DNA of 64,000 nucleotides, taken from Rickettsia australis str. Phillips (GTDB taxonomy: Bacteria; Pseudomonadota; Alphaproteobacteria; Rickettsiales; Rickettsiaceae). Of the stretch, positions 29,728 through 40,958 are shown piece after piece. The stretch spans positions 1 through 64,000 of the forward strand of contig NZ_AKVZ01000018.1 in the NCBI RefSeq assembly GCF_000273745.1, in the 5' to 3' direction. Positions within the stretch are counted from its first letter, which is position 1, and the number at the start of each line of letters is the position of its first letter. Below the pieces are notes generated by a model. It was not told the DNA's origin. It ran no database searches and saw only the letters and a program-made list of their open reading frames with translations. The translations under genes and the position numbers were made by a program.

Positions 29728-32394
29728 TTAACTCTGCCTAATCAAATGTAAATAATCATTATATCTTGATAAATTCAAATCATAAGAAAAAGACTTATTT
29801 GTAATGTAATATTCAAGTAGTCGTATTAATCCTGCTTTATGTTTATTTAAAGTCTCGATGCTTAAAGCTATTTCCGTTGTTTGTACATAAGGTTCGGTAC
29901 TTGTTATTTTCACGTAGGCGATACTGATTTCTGGATTCCCCTTGTTTGGTCTTGTTGTATGGCTCACTTCAACCTCTATCATCCCGCGACTCGATCGCGG
30001 GATCCAGTCTTTTTTAATTTTTTTGTGGACCCCGTGGTCAAGCCATGAGGTGACATCGAAGGTTATAAATCCGTTTTCTAGTAACATCAAACTTTCGATA
30101 ATAAGTTGCGGAGATAGCCCAAGCTCTATTGCTTTCTTAGTCGGAATAGTACCAGTTTTATAATCCATTATAGTTATATTGTTGGATTTACTTATTTCAA
30201 TTCGGTCAGCTATACCGATTATTTTTATATCTTGACCTGCAATATTTAGTCGTAATTCCCCTTTAGTTTCAAAATAGATTTCTTTGCAGTTTTTTCGGCG
30301 TTCTATATCAAATAAAATAAAAGCTTTACTGAAAGCCGTGAGTTTTATTTGCCAAGTCTTTTTTGTGTACGTTGGTAAGATAGTGCCGTATAAAATATGA
30401 TTACCGATATTTATTAAAGCAGCTTGTTTATCAAGCAAATTTAAATTAACATATTGTTTATCGTAATTTTTAGAATATTCCTCTAAAACTTTATGAATAA
30501 AATTACCAAAATCCGATATTTTAGGTTCTTCCCATATATTATCTTTTTGACGTAGTCCAAGGATTTTTTTAGCATAAAAACCGTATGGGTTTCTTATTAA
30601 TGTTTCTATGTCGGTTACTGATAAGACGCTTGGGAAAGAGATGCTTTGTGCTGTGGGTCTATTGTCATACCGTGGCTTGACCACGGTATCTATTATTTTG
30701 TGGATCCCGCGATCAAGTCGCGGGATGACATAATAGGGTATAGGGACGACATTCTGTAACCTCAAAAATAAATTACTCAGCACTGACAACTTCCCATCAT
30801 ATTTTTTAGCGTTTAGTATAATTACTTGTTTATTTTGTAGAAACAAATTGAAATAATCTGAATATAGAGTAGGGGCGATTTCATTGTAATCTATATTTAG
30901 TATCTGTAAGGCTTTTTTGCTAAGCCATGGGTGAGCTTTAGCGGTAGGTGTCCAGTTTTCATTATTAAAATGCGGTAATATAATTAAGTCGAATGCACAT
31001 AATGCTAAATCTTCAGGCCCTCCTATAGTAATATTAGTAGAGTCAGTATTTTTATAATATTTGATATTAGAGAGTAAAAAAGAAAAAATTTTAGGAAAAT
31101 CCTTTTTATCAGTTGAATTTATATATTTGCTATATGCAGTTAAATTTGTTAAAAACTCAGCTAGTTCTGCTCCTCCTTCTTTTTCCCAAATATTAGGCAA
31201 AAGTTTTTCAGCTATTTCTTTAGTTAAGGTCAGAATATCTAGTATATTACGTGGGTTATCGGTAAATAAAATCTCTATTAAGTTACGACAATATTCTTTT
31301 GTATCCTCGTTATCAAATTGTAATTGCAATAAATATTGAGGTGAGGATATAAAGCGGTTTTTATTAGATAGCATTAACTCTAACTTATGCACAGCGTCAT
31401 TCACAAAGCTTGATATTGTACGCTCCGCAGACTTACTCTTAAATTCATCTTGTCTGAAGTTTTCTGAATTTAGCTGTGTAGGATTACTGATTAAAGGATT
31501 TTTAAGTAATAAAAATAGGAGTTTTAAATCAAAATTATTACATAATATTTTAATAATGGAAGTTAGTAATTCACTTATATTAGTAAGCCTTAAGTCATTA
31601 CCTAGTAGATCTTCGTATCTGTCTAAAAAATTGCAATATACTCTTTTAAGTTTATTATTATTTGTAATGATTGCTATTCGTTTATCTTTATTACGGCTAC
31701 ATATATAAGCTATTTGTTTAGCCTCTTCATAAATGTCATTAGGCTCATAATAAGATATACCATCGCTAATCTGCTTGGATGCTGGATTATAGTGAATTAT
31801 GTAATTCTTTAATTCTTCTTCAAATCTTTTTAAAAAAACATTAGGCTTGAACATTCCGACGAGTATTATTTTCTTATTCCTATTCTTTATCCTTATTATT
31901 TCTTCGTGTAATAGCTTCAATTTATAAGCTGCTTTAGTTTGTTTTTGAGTAAATGATATTTCTTCTTGCCATCTTAAAAAGCAATATTCTAGAAATTTAT
32001 AAATCTTTTGCCAATATTTAGAATTGTTATAGACTTCAATTAATTTTATATCGACATTATTGATTATAAGATCATTAAACAATTTTCTTAGAATTTCTGC
32101 AGCTTTTAATGATTCATTTTTATTACATTGTAAGTCTTTATATTCTGTAATTATTTTTGATATAATAAGAAGTTCTTCTATTTTAGATACATAATCCGAA
32201 TCGGTTTTTTTTGAAATAAGAGAATTAAAAGGAATAATGATAGGTAATTTGATTTTATATTTATCGGCCAAAATTTTCCTTAATTCTAGGCATGAGAAAT
32301 TATTAGGCAATATTATTTGAACTTCTGTACCTTTCTCTAATTTATCAATGATATACTCAGCAAAGCTTTTCAAAAAAGAATAATCAGCAGTCAT
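29728..32394 (-). CDS. addB: AddB-type double-strand break repair nuclease, with three palindromic insertions
   Basis: An 888-aa helicase-nuclease subunit of AddAB, which resects DNA ends for RecA repair. The long N-terminal part is helicase-like but without a clear Walker A. The C-terminal part is the PD-(D/E)XK nuclease: [43 protein letters not shown] and IMDYKTG (catalytic Asp and Lys). Three palindromic-element peptides are read in frame: about 31400-31470 ([14 protein letters not shown]), 30665-30735 ([13 protein letters not shown]) and 29975-30056 ([12 protein letters not shown] ... RSSRG). The last two flank or interrupt the nuclease domain. The frame stays open over the full gene, so a functional product is plausible. 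addA is not in the window. Confidence 0.8.
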   Translation of the reverse strand: MTADYSFLKSFAEYIIDKLEKGTEVQIILPNNFSCLELRKILADKYKIKLPIIIPFNSLISKKTDSDYVSKIEELLIISKIITEYKDLQCNKNESLKAAEILRKLFNDLIINNVDIKLIEVYNNSKYWQKIYKFLEYCFLRWQEEISFTQKQTKAAYKLKLLHEEIIRIKNRNKKIILVGMFKPNVFLKRFEEELKNYIIHYNPASKQISDGISYYEPNDIYEEAKQIAYICSRNKDKRIAIITNNNKLKRVYCNFLDRYEDLLGNDLRLTNISELLTSIIKILCNNFDLKLLFLLLKNPLISNPTQLNSENFRQDEFKSKSAERTISSFVNDAVHKLELMLSNKNRFISSPQYLLQLQFDNEDTKEYCRNLIEILFTDNPRNILDILTLTKEIAEKLLPNIWEKEGGAELAEFLTNLTAYSKYINSTDKKDFPKIFSFLLSNIKYYKNTDSTNITIGGPEDLALCAFDLIILPHFNNENWTPTAKAHPWLSKKALQILNIDYNEIAPTLYSDYFNLFLQNKQVIILNAKKYDGKLSVLSNLFLRLQNVVPIPYYVIPRLDRGIHKIIDTVVKPRYDNRPTAQSISFPSVLSVTDIETLIRNPYGFYAKKILGLRQKDNIWEEPKISDFGNFIHKVLEEYSKNYDKQYVNLNLLDKQAALINIGNHILYGTILPTYTKKTWQIKLTAFSKAFILFDIERRKNCKEIYFETKGELRLNIAGQDIKIIGIADRIEISKSNNITIMDYKTGTIPTKKAIELGLSPQLIIESLMLLENGFITFDVTSWLDHGVHKKIKKDWIPRSSRGMIEVEVSHTTRPNKGNPEISIAYVKITSTEPYVQTTEIALSIETLNKHKAGLIRLLEYYITNKSFSYDLNLSRYNDYLHLIRQS
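29975..30056. repeat. RPE in addB (nuclease domain)
   Basis: Starts atcccgcgactcgatcgcgg and ends ccccgtggtcaagccatgag, an inverted pair; translated in frame on the minus strand. Confidence 0.75.
30665..30735. repeat. RPE in addB (before nuclease domain)
   Basis: gtcataccgtggcttgacca...gcgatcaagtcgcgggatga, an inverted repeat read through in frame. Confidence 0.75.
31400..31470. repeat. RPE-like insertion in addB, same family as the murD copy
   Basis: In the minus-strand frame it encodes [17 protein letters not shown], closely matching the peptide in murD ([16 protein letters not shown]). Nucleotides tcagacaagatgaattt match between the two genes. Confidence 0.65.
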
Positions 32395-32547
32395 AAATAA
32401 TGTTTTTTACGGTAATATAGCAGATCCAAGGTCTGAAACAAATCTTATTTAAAACGATAATATAGTACAATAAATAATATTTGATTATTAGTTTCTTATT
32501 GAGTATCTTAAAATATATTAATTTCAATTTTATAAATAAGGTATCAT

Positions 32548-32947
32548 ATGAAAATTTTTATTATATTATTTACTATTATAGTCTCTATAACATCACGAGC
32601 TTGTGCTAATAATTGAAACTCACATATAGCGTATTGTGATAACATACAAGTAGAACAACAAGAAGATTTGATAATACAAAAATTGGTTAAACTATTTGCA
32701 GCTGAAATGAATTGTAATTAGCGGCTGTTTACAACAATGGGATGTGCAAGATAATCGAGTAAAATATTCAATTACTTGATAAGAACAATGTAGACCTGTA
32801 ATTTATGGTCAGTATCAACTTGGAGACAATGGTAGAGGTTCTACTTTCGTATGTGAATGTTCTAAAAATTCCGTATGTTGTTGGCCGCTTAGATATGAAT
32901 ATAATAAAGTGTTTGTAATATGTTCATCTCATTATGTTGAAAACTAA
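32548..32947 (+). pseudogene. Secreted cysteine-rich protein, decayed
   Basis: ATG 32548 opens a classic signal peptide (MKIFIILFTIIVSITSRACA). A TGA follows after 23 codons, then a further in-frame stop and a frameshift near 32725. The trace resumes in another frame as QQWDVQDNRVKYSIT, two stops, then EQCRPVIYGQYQLGDNG and a Cys-rich end with CECSKNSVCCW to TAA 32945-32947. No family recognised. The rest of the 550-bp gap between addB and the amidotransferase gene shows nothing else. Confidence 0.6.
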
Positions 32948-32950
32948 TAT

Positions 32951-33679
32951 TTACTTACTAGCTTTTACGAATTCCTTAAATAATTCTAAATCTACTCCAT
33001 TATCGTTAAGATATTCAGGATGCCATTGAACGCCGATAACAAATTTATGTTTCGTTGATTCAATGGCTTCAATTATACTGTCTTCTGCTTTTGCAGATAC
33101 GATAAGATAATTACCAAGTTGTTTAACAGCCTGGTGATGAGTCGAATTAACCATAGTTTGTAGCTGATTATTAGCTATTTTAGCAAGTTTAGTATTTGCT
33201 TCTATACTAATTGCATGTGAAACTATATTTTTAGGTGAAGGTTGTGTATGGTTAATTATAGTTTCAATATAATCAGGAATATGTTTAATAAGCGTACCAT
33301 TAAAAATAACGTTTAATAACTGCATACCTCGGCATATTCCTAAAACCGGAATATCTCTCTCTAAGGCTTTCTTTAAAACTAATATCTCAAAATTATCACG
33401 TTCTTCATTAGAAATTACTGCATCTTCGGCGTATTCCGGCTCATAAAATTTAGGATGTATGTCTTCATCACCGCCTGGAATTACAATACCGTCAACAAAT
33501 TCCATAAGCTGATTTATTGTATCAGTTTGATAAGGTAATAATAGTGGTACACCACCGGCTGCAATAATTGCATCGGTATAGTTTTTTCGCAAGGCATACC
33601 ATGGAAAAGCAGCGTAAGTATATTTTTCACAATTTTGAGCTAAATCAGGTGTAACACCTATTATCGGTTTCTTTTGCAT
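32951..33679 (-). CDS. Peptidase C26 / gamma-glutamyl-GABA hydrolase-like glutamine amidotransferase
   Basis: A 242-aa class I glutamine amidotransferase-fold hydrolase. The nucleophile elbow is LGICRGMQLLN with Cys116; the His-Glu pair is His220 and Glu222 in VQWHPEYL; the oxyanion loop is VIPGGDEDIHP. Stand-alone members (PuuD) cleave gamma-glutamyl amides such as gamma-glutamyl-GABA. No putrescine pathway genes lie nearby, so the natural substrate is uncertain. Confidence 0.88.
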   Translation of the reverse strand: MQKKPIIGVTPDLAQNCEKYTYAAFPWYALRKNYTDAIIAAGGVPLLLPYQTDTINQLMEFVDGIVIPGGDEDIHPKFYEPEYAEDAVISNEERDNFEILVLKKALERDIPVLGICRGMQLLNVIFNGTLIKHIPDYIETIINHTQPSPKNIVSHAISIEANTKLAKIANNQLQTMVNSTHHQAVKQLGNYLIVSAKAEDSIIEAIESTKHKFVIGVQWHPEYLNDNGVDLELFKEFVKASK

Positions 33680-33724
33680 TTTGGTATCGTTTTATTATTT
33701 TTCTTTCAGCTATGTCATTAAGTT

Positions 33725-33822
33725 GTCATTGCGAGCAGTTGTAGACTGCGTGGCAATCTCGTGAAATAATAACAAACTCTTGAGATTGCTGCGTCGTTGC
33801 TAACGCAACTTCTCGCAATGAC
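33725..33822. repeat. Palindromic element between C26 hydrolase gene and coxA
   Basis: gtcattgcgagcagttgtag with gtggcaatctcgtgaaataa and its complement tgagattgctgcgtcgttgc ... tctcgcaatgac. Lies just downstream of coxA and may act as its 3' hairpin. Confidence 0.75.
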
Positions 33823-33847
33823 GATTTGGCATCCACCAAAATCACTA

Positions 33848-35473
<1,626 letters not shown>

Positions 35474-35650
35474 TCACTTTGTTTGTTCTTGTATGCAATG
35501 ATGTCATTGTTGTTTGGTGCTGAAAAAGTGCTATGTGTTATTCCTGCAACAGTAAGAATCTAGGCTTTTCTTTGTCATGCTAAACAAGTTTGCCTTATCT
35601 CTCTCTTAATTAGTAGATACTGAAATAAATTCAAGATGACTATAAATTCT

Positions 35651-35679
35651 TCTGGATTCACGTTTTCACGGGAATGACA
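35651..35679. repeat. Solo RPE half upstream of coxA
   Basis: tggattcacgttttcacggg aatgacat, one arm of an RPE with no partner nearby. Confidence 0.5.
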
Positions 35680-35802
35680 TAAAAAATATTGTATTATTTT
35701 CCTTAAAAATCAGGAATGTTATACTTAATCTTTTTCCTTTTAAGGTTATTTAAGTGTAATTTTAGTATTTTCTCGAGTTTCATTTGATCTTTTGGTTTAT
35801 TG

Positions 35803-35988
35803 TTAGTTATTACGTAATTTACAAATGTTGATACTATTAAATGAACATAAGAATTTTTTTAAAAATGTAATTGCTTTCATACGTAATTTCGGTATTACAA
35901 TTGCTATATACTGCAAAAGTGATTCAGCATATAGATATTCACATTTTGTTCCCATTCCCATAGAATAACTTATATATTTTCTGGTCAA
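35803..35988 (-). pseudogene. Short orphan ORF, probable gene remnant
   Basis: 61 codons beginning MTRKYISYSMGMGTKCEY, rich in Ile/Leu/Tyr, with no start signal and stop codons close on both sides. A short trace with many stops continues to about 35720. It may be the far end of the decayed gene at 36070-36603 or an unrelated remnant. Nothing else is visible in the stretch from 35680 to 36070. Confidence 0.3.
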
Positions 35989-36069
35989 AGGTCACACGTT
36001 CTTAAACTCTATTTTTCTGAACCTAAAGACTATATAGGTAAGTCCTTTAAAAGCTGCTATATTTATTTA

Positions 36070-36603
36070 CTAATTTTCATTTTTTCTAAGAAAATATAAA
36101 CAAACTTCTAAAGCTTCCTGATAATTTAAAGAGTTTTGACAGAAGCTTAAAATAAACGCTTTTTTTCTTCTTCATTATTTAAAGAATAGATTAAACCTTT
36201 ATCAGTAAACTTTTTTAATTTTTTACCAGTAAAAAAATCAACTTCATTTTTAATATATGCTAAATAAATTTTTCTTTTTAGTCTTGGTACACAACTCTCA
36301 ATATCACAGCATAAATCAAGAGTTTCTAGATAAATGCATTTATTACTGCTTTTCAAGTTTTCAAATAATAATGGTAATATTAAACCCTCTTTAATATTAA
36401 TAAAATCTACGTACTAAAAAACCTAAAGCTTGAATTGCTGCAGCTTGCGATAATTCTTCCGGATTTCTTAAATTTTTAGCAACACAACCTATTGCATCAT
36501 CATAATCTGCATAACGCCCTACATCTATAAGATAAAAAAAGTTTTGCCCACTCAGGCCAATCAGCTACATCATGATTATTTACTCTTCTTCACTTATTAT
36601 CAT
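36070..36603 (-). pseudogene. Degraded gene immediately downstream of coxB, unknown
   Basis: Tracking all frames from ATG 36603 (five bases past the coxB stop): MIISEEE, shift, NNHDVADWPEWAK, shift, FFYLIDVGRYADYDDAIGCV ... RNPEELSQAAAIQALGFLVR, stop and shift, KEGLILPLLFENLKSSNKCI ... KGLIYSLNNEEEKK, then shift and SFCQNSLNYQEALEVCLYF to TAG 36070. About 178 codons with at least four lesions. The surviving pieces are helical and fairly hydrophilic. No family recognised. It was probably co-transcribed with coxB. Confidence 0.55.
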
Positions 36604-36607
36604 ATAA

Positions 36608-37549
36608 TTAGTTAGCCGCCAATTTTGGATTCTCGCCATTCATAGTCGTCTTGTTCTTGCTTGCAATCCAATTATCGAAATCCTCTTTGCTTACTACTTC
36701 TATAGCAATCGGCATGAAGCCGTGATTGATGCCGCATAGTTCGGAGCATTGTCCGTAATATACGCCTTTTTTTGCCACTCTTGTCCAGGTTTCGTTTATT
36801 CTGCCTGGGACTGCGTCTATTTTAAAACCAAGTGACGGAACGGCAAAACTATGTATTACATCACCTGCGGTAATGAGAAATCTTACGGTAGCATTTTCAG
36901 GGATAATAATTCGATTATCAACATCCAATAATCGTTTCTGGTCAGGTTTTAGATTTTCATCAGAGATCATTACGCTATCAAATTCTAAATTATCATGATC
37001 AGGATATATATAATGCCAATACCATTGATAACCTACTACTTTAATAGTTAAATCTGTTTCGGGTATTTGTTCAGCATGACGCAATATTCTAAAAGACGGT
37101 ACTGCAATAATAACTAAAATTATAATAGGTATTACAGTCCAAATTATTTCTATTAAAACATTATGTGAAAATTTTGCCGGTACAGGGTTATTTTTTGCAT
37201 TAAATCTGATACATACAAAACCAAGTAATCCAGCAACAAATAAAACAATAGCTGTTGAGATATAAAGCAGAAAATTATGAAAATGATGTAATTCCTCCAT
37301 AATCGGACTTGCCGGAGGCTGGAACGTTACTTGCCAAGGTAACGGCTCGGAGGCAAAGCAATTACTACTAACAATCACAAAATAAATTAAAGCAATAGAC
37401 ATCTTCCCAAACTTCGCTTCTAGAGGTAATTTAGACGTCGAATCTAGACTCGAATCCTCACATATGTCTATAGTGGCAAGCACTTCCGTGTCTCCTTTAA
37501 ATTCCTCTCTATAAGCCGGTTTGGAAAGATGTCTAATAATGTTTTTCAT
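36608..37549 (-). CDS. coxB: Cytochrome c oxidase subunit II with an RPE1 peptide in the signal region
   Basis: Subunit II takes electrons from cytochrome c through its CuA centre. The 313-aa frame starts MKNIIRHLSKPAY, then residues 14-48 are an RPE1-type insertion (REEFKGDTEV ... KLPLEAKFG), then the original signal peptide core resumes (KMSIALIYFVIVSSNCFASEPLPW). Two transmembrane helices follow (FLLYISTAIVLFVAGLLGF and LIEIIWTVIPIIILVIIA), then the aromatic YQWYWHYIYPD and the CuA ligands in YGQCSELCGINHGFM. The insertion separates the positively charged N-terminus from the hydrophobic core. An alternative start at Met50, just after the element, would give a normal signal peptide. Confidence 0.94.
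   Translation of the reverse strand: MKNIIRHLSKPAYREEFKGDTEVLATIDICEDSSLDSTSKLPLEAKFGKMSIALIYFVIVSSNCFASEPLPWQVTFQPPASPIMEELHHFHNFLLYISTAIVLFVAGLLGFVCIRFNAKNNPVPAKFSHNVLIEIIWTVIPIIILVIIAVPSFRILRHAEQIPETDLTIKVVGYQWYWHYIYPDHDNLEFDSVMISDENLKPDQKRLLDVDNRIIIPENATVRFLITAGDVIHSFAVPSLGFKIDAVPGRINETWTRVAKKGVYYGQCSELCGINHGFMPIAIEVVSKEDFDNWIASKNKTTMNGENPKLAAN
37406..37510. repeat. RPE1 inside coxB
   Basis: About 105 bp translated as 35 residues between signal-peptide parts of CoxB. The nucleotides ctttaaattcctct and gtaattta...gacgtc also occur in the element at 46690-46800. Confidence 0.8.
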
Positions 37550-37631
37550 AGCACATAAAAGTTATTTCTATATATAATATAAATGTATATACAGTTTTAT
37601 TAAAGTAAAAATCGATAAATTTTTGTAAAAA

Positions 37632-38186
37632 CTACATATTTTTAATAATCTTTGAGCTAGAAAGTGTACCTATATTAGGATGTTGTAGTAAGTCAATAAC
37701 TTCTATTACTTTCGCATTTATTAATTTTGCTTGATTTTGTTTATTTATTAACTGAGGATCGTGCTTTGTTACAGCGATTACAGAAGGACAAATATCTTGT
37801 ACTAATCGGGCGTAATCATTAAAGTCTTTTAGTGTAGGCAATATAAGTACTTTATCAACAAATGTGAAAGAACTTAAAATTTTTGCTCGTTGTAATTGAT
37901 TATGTATAGGTTGACGTTTTTTATATTTAATAATTGTTTCGTCAGGCTCTAAAGCGACTATTAAGTATTTAGCTTGTTTTTTAGCTTTGCGTAGAAATTC
38001 TATATGACCGTAGTGTAATACATCAAAACAACCGCCTACTAGAACTATTTCACTATTTATAGGGCAGTTTTTATTTAAAGAAATATCCTCATAATATTCT
38101 ATTTTGGGCGGTTTGATAGTATTATGGTTAGATGAACAGGATATAAGATTTATAAAAATTAATAAAAATAAGAAAAGTCTAGGCAT
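37632..38186 (-). CDS. Cytidylyltransferase-fold protein with a lipoprotein signal
   Basis: The core (from about residue 45) is a nucleotidyltransferase of the TagD/RfaE-C type: GGCFDVLHYGHIEFL carries the HxGH signature and LSSSKIIKN resembles the ISSTKI motif. VALEPDETIIKYKKRQPIHNQLQRA is also conserved. Uniquely, the 184-aa product begins with a lipoprotein-like signal, MPRLFLFLLIFINLISCSS, predicting acylation at Cys17. No internal ATG lies before the catalytic core. Either it really is envelope-bound (where CTP should be absent) or an alternative start such as ATT/TTG is used. Substrate unknown; glycerol-phosphate or heptose-phosphate cytidylyl transfer would fit the fold. Confidence 0.75.
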   Translation of the reverse strand: MPRLFLFLLIFINLISCSSNHNTIKPPKIEYYEDISLNKNCPINSEIVLVGGCFDVLHYGHIEFLRKAKKQAKYLIVALEPDETIIKYKKRQPIHNQLQRAKILSSFTFVDKVLILPTLKDFNDYARLVQDICPSVIAVTKHDPQLINKQNQAKLINAKVIEVIDLLQHPNIGTLSSSKIIKNM

Positions 38187-38384
38187 AATCCTTCTAATAT
38201 AAGTTCATGACTAATATAAGTTAACGAAGATTAACTTATATAAAAAATTTAATTTTAATCAAAAAAACTAATAAAGCAGAAATAAAACAAAATTTTACAA
38301 TTGTCTATTGTAATTTGTTTGTATATAATTCATATTATTATTAGTAATGAAAAATTGATTCAAATAATCTTCAGAGCAATTTTA

Positions 38385-39719
38385 ATGAATGATACCGCAC
38401 TATCTTATGATTTTAATGGCATATTACCATCCTCTTTTATTAGTGCACGTCTTAGGAAAATCCTCATCTCTTCGTCCTTATTATTATTTATAGGATTAGT
38501 TTTTTTCGTCTCTTTTGCTGTTAATAATTATGTTAACAACACATTATCCATAACTTTAGTACGACCTGATAGTGGTGAAGAAGAAACAATTTCATTTAAA
38601 GAAGTAGTAGTAAAAAAAGGCGATACTATAAAGTCAATTTTAATAGAACAACATATCCCTAAAGATGAAATAGAAAAAATTGTAAGTTTAATAAAAGAGG
38701 GGAAATTATCCTCTGCTCTTAAAATAGGGCAACAAATTACTTTTGAATATGAAACAAAAATTACTGAAAACGAGCATGAAGATTTAACCTCAGAGGTAAC
38801 ATTCTTAAATAAAATCATTATAATTGTTGATAAGCACAAGACTATTGAAGTAATAAGAGAAAACGATAATTTCAACGTTGAAGAAATTATAGTACCTTTA
38901 ACTAAAAAAATTGCTAAAGCATCGGTAAATATTGAATCAAATTTTATGTCAGCTCTTAAAAAACTGGGTTTATCAAATAATAGCATAATAGAGCTGATTA
39001 ATGCTTATGCCTATCAAATCGATTTTCAACGTCAAATAAAAAGTGGTGATACCGCAACCGTAATAATGGAACAATACGTAACGGAAGACGGTAAATTTTC
39101 TCACCACGGTAAAATCCTGTATGTTTCATTAAATCTTTCAGGAAAAGAATATAATATATATCGTTATTCCCATGACAATAATACAAATAATTATGCATTT
39201 TTTTCCGAAGATGGTAAAAGCGTAAAAAGAAGCTTACTTAAAACCCCGCTAAAAGTTATAAAAGTTTCTTCACATTATGGTAATAGAAAACATCCGATAC
39301 TCGGTTATACTAAAATGCATAAGGGAGTTGACTTTTCAGCTCCAACCGGTACGCCTATATATTCCGCAGGAAACGGAGTTATAACGGAGATAGGTTGGAA
39401 GTCGGGTTATGGAAAATTTATTCAGATAAAACATAGTGGTACGTTATCTACTGCTTATGCTCATGCTTCAAACTTTGCAAAAAATTTAAAAGTGGGAAGC
39501 ATAGTAAAACAGGGGCAGGTTATAGCATATGTTGGGAGTACCGGTAGAGCTAGAGGACCACATTTGCATTATGAAGTTAAAATTGACGGCAAACATGTTA
39601 ATCCTATGTCGGTTAAAACAACACCTGGTGTAGAATTAAACGGAAGAAATTTAGAGAAATTCAAACAATTTAAAAAAGAAATAAAAACTTTAAATGTTAA
39701 GCTTGATAAGGAGTTGTAA
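38385..39719 (+). CDS. M23-family peptidoglycan endopeptidase
   Basis: A bitopic zinc endopeptidase (444 aa) that cuts peptide crosslinks in the wall. A membrane helix near residues 28-48 (LISSSLLLFIGLVFFVSF) is followed by an OapA/LysM-like region (VKKGDTIKSILIEQHIPKDEIEKI) and a C-terminal LytM domain: SHYGNRKHPILGYTKMHKGVDF with zinc His and Asp, later AYAHASNF and GRARGPHLHYEVKIDG with the H-x-H pair. The frame is open from 38301, but ATG 38385 is the natural start, giving MNDTALSYDFNGILPSS. Confidence 0.9.
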   Translation: MNDTALSYDFNGILPSSFISARLRKILISSSLLLFIGLVFFVSFAVNNYVNNTLSITLVRPDSGEEETISFKEVVVKKGDTIKSILIEQHIPKDEIEKIVSLIKEGKLSSALKIGQQITFEYETKITENEHEDLTSEVTFLNKIIIIVDKHKTIEVIRENDNFNVEEIIVPLTKKIAKASVNIESNFMSALKKLGLSNNSIIELINAYAYQIDFQRQIKSGDTATVIMEQYVTEDGKFSHHGKILYVSLNLSGKEYNIYRYSHDNNTNNYAFFSEDGKSVKRSLLKTPLKVIKVSSHYGNRKHPILGYTKMHKGVDFSAPTGTPIYSAGNGVITEIGWKSGYGKFIQIKHSGTLSTAYAHASNFAKNLKVGSIVKQGQVIAYVGSTGRARGPHLHYEVKIDGKHVNPMSVKTTPGVELNGRNLEKFKQFKKEIKTLNVKLDKEL

Positions 39720-39782
39720 ACTGATAAAGCATCAGAGGTTTCATTAGGATAGCCGTCATTACGAGCGACTGAAGGCGTTGTT

Positions 39783-39986
39783 GTATGGATAGTTTTGTGT
39801 CATTCCCGGCGTGGCATTATTGCGTGGATCGGTTTTCTATTGTCATCCCGCGACTTGAAAGCGGGATCCAGTTAAAATACTAAAATTATTAGTATTTTTA
39901 TTGTTTTTTGAATATCGTGGTCAAGCTACGGTATGACACCGAATGGATTTTTTGGTCTACGTAACAATGCCTACTCGCAATGACGA
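39783..39986. repeat. Nested palindromic elements between M23 gene and lspA
   Basis: The inner palindrome opens gtcatcccgcgacttgaaag and closes ctggtcaagctacggtatgac-like sequence at about 39936. The outer arms are ggcattattgcgtggatcgg and ggtctacgtaacaatgcc. Same nested plan as at 126-307 and 16893-17150. It fills the 310-bp gap with no visible gene. Confidence 0.75.
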
Positions 39987-40029
39987 TTTGCGTAACCAGT
40001 CCCATACATTTAATATTTCATAAACATCT

Positions 40030-40614
40030 ATGTTCCTACTCCTAAAAAAACTACATCTAACATTTGCTTGTAGTAGTCGTATAATAATAACCTTAGTAAT
40101 TATTGACCAGTTAAGTAAATGGTGGTTTATTGATAATTTGAGATGGAAACCAGGCTTAATGCTCAAGGTTACTTCTTTCTTAAATATGGTTTATACTTGG
40201 AATTACGGTATTAGTTTTGGTCTAATGCGTGAATATTATCAGTATAGTAATGCTATTTTTTTAATAACGAACACGCTTATTGTCTGTTATTTATATTATT
40301 TGATGATACGTTCAAAAACAATAGGGAGTTTTGCCGGTTATAGTTTTGTCATTGGTGGGGCTGTCGGTAATCTAATTGATAGGTTTTTTAGAGGGGCGGT
40401 CTTTGACTTCATTCATTTCCATTATCAAAATTATAGCTTCCCCGTATTTAATTTAGCTGATTGTTTTATTACAATAGGAGTAATTATCTTAATAGAAGAT
40501 TATTATAGTACTAAAAAAGTTATTGAAGAAAAGGTTAAAGGGAATTATGATAATGCTCAAATTAAAGCTATGGCTGAAAAAATTCGTAACACCGATAAGG
40601 GCGGTAACGATTAA
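40030..40614 (+). CDS. lspA: Lipoprotein signal peptidase II
   Basis: Aspartic membrane protease that removes signal peptides from prolipoproteins after lipidation. The 194-aa product has four predicted helices and both catalytic aspartates: [22 protein letters not shown] (first Asp) and [14 protein letters not shown] (second). [13 protein letters not shown] begins the first helix block. It is the maturation enzyme for the many lipoproteins in this window (RlpA, BON protein, the neighbouring small lipoproteins). Confidence 0.96.
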   Translation: MFLLLKKLHLTFACSSRIIITLVIIDQLSKWWFIDNLRWKPGLMLKVTSFLNMVYTWNYGISFGLMREYYQYSNAIFLITNTLIVCYLYYLMIRSKTIGSFAGYSFVIGGAVGNLIDRFFRGAVFDFIHFHYQNYSFPVFNLADCFITIGVIILIEDYYSTKKVIEEKVKGNYDNAQIKAMAEKIRNTDKGGND

Positions 40615-40640
40615 ATATAATTTAAATTAAAGGTGTTTAA

Positions 40641-40889
40641 GTGAAAAAGATTTTTTTATTATTGACTGTTTTATTAATTACTTCTGCTTGTAGTAAAAAG
40701 TTAAAAGAAACCGTAGGTATATCAACAGCCGGACCTAATGAGTATCAAGTACAGCGTGCTAAAGCACTGGAAGTGCCTCCTCATTATTATTTACCAGATC
40801 CTGGGAATAGTAAAACAACTTACAGTAATGTAAAAGGACAAGGTGAATTTAATGAAGGTGAACAAGCTTTAATGCAGGATATGGATTAA
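40641..40889 (+). CDS. Small lipoprotein (DUF3035-like)
   Basis: An 82-aa lipoprotein starting at GTG with AAAGG upstream. The signal ends in the lipobox TSAC (Cys17), then SKKLKETVGISTAGPNEYQVQRAKALEVPPHYYLPDP, a block I associate with the DUF3035 family of alphaproteobacterial envelope lipoproteins. A role in outer-membrane protein assembly has been suggested for such proteins, but that is not visible here. It lies 26 bases after lspA, the enzyme that would mature it. Confidence 0.8.
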   Translation: MKKIFLLLTVLLITSACSKKLKETVGISTAGPNEYQVQRAKALEVPPHYYLPDPGNSKTTYSNVKGQGEFNEGEQALMQDMD

Positions 40890-40958
40890 GAATTGTGTTG
40901 TCCCCGTGGTCAAGCCATGGGATAACAATTTTTTGCTCACCCTCTCAATTACAGATTC

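Noticed and set aside
29942..30163. A plus-strand 73-codon ORF opposite addB.
   Set aside because: It lies over an RPE and the addB nuclease motif, has no ribosome-binding site, and encodes RPE-type residues only.
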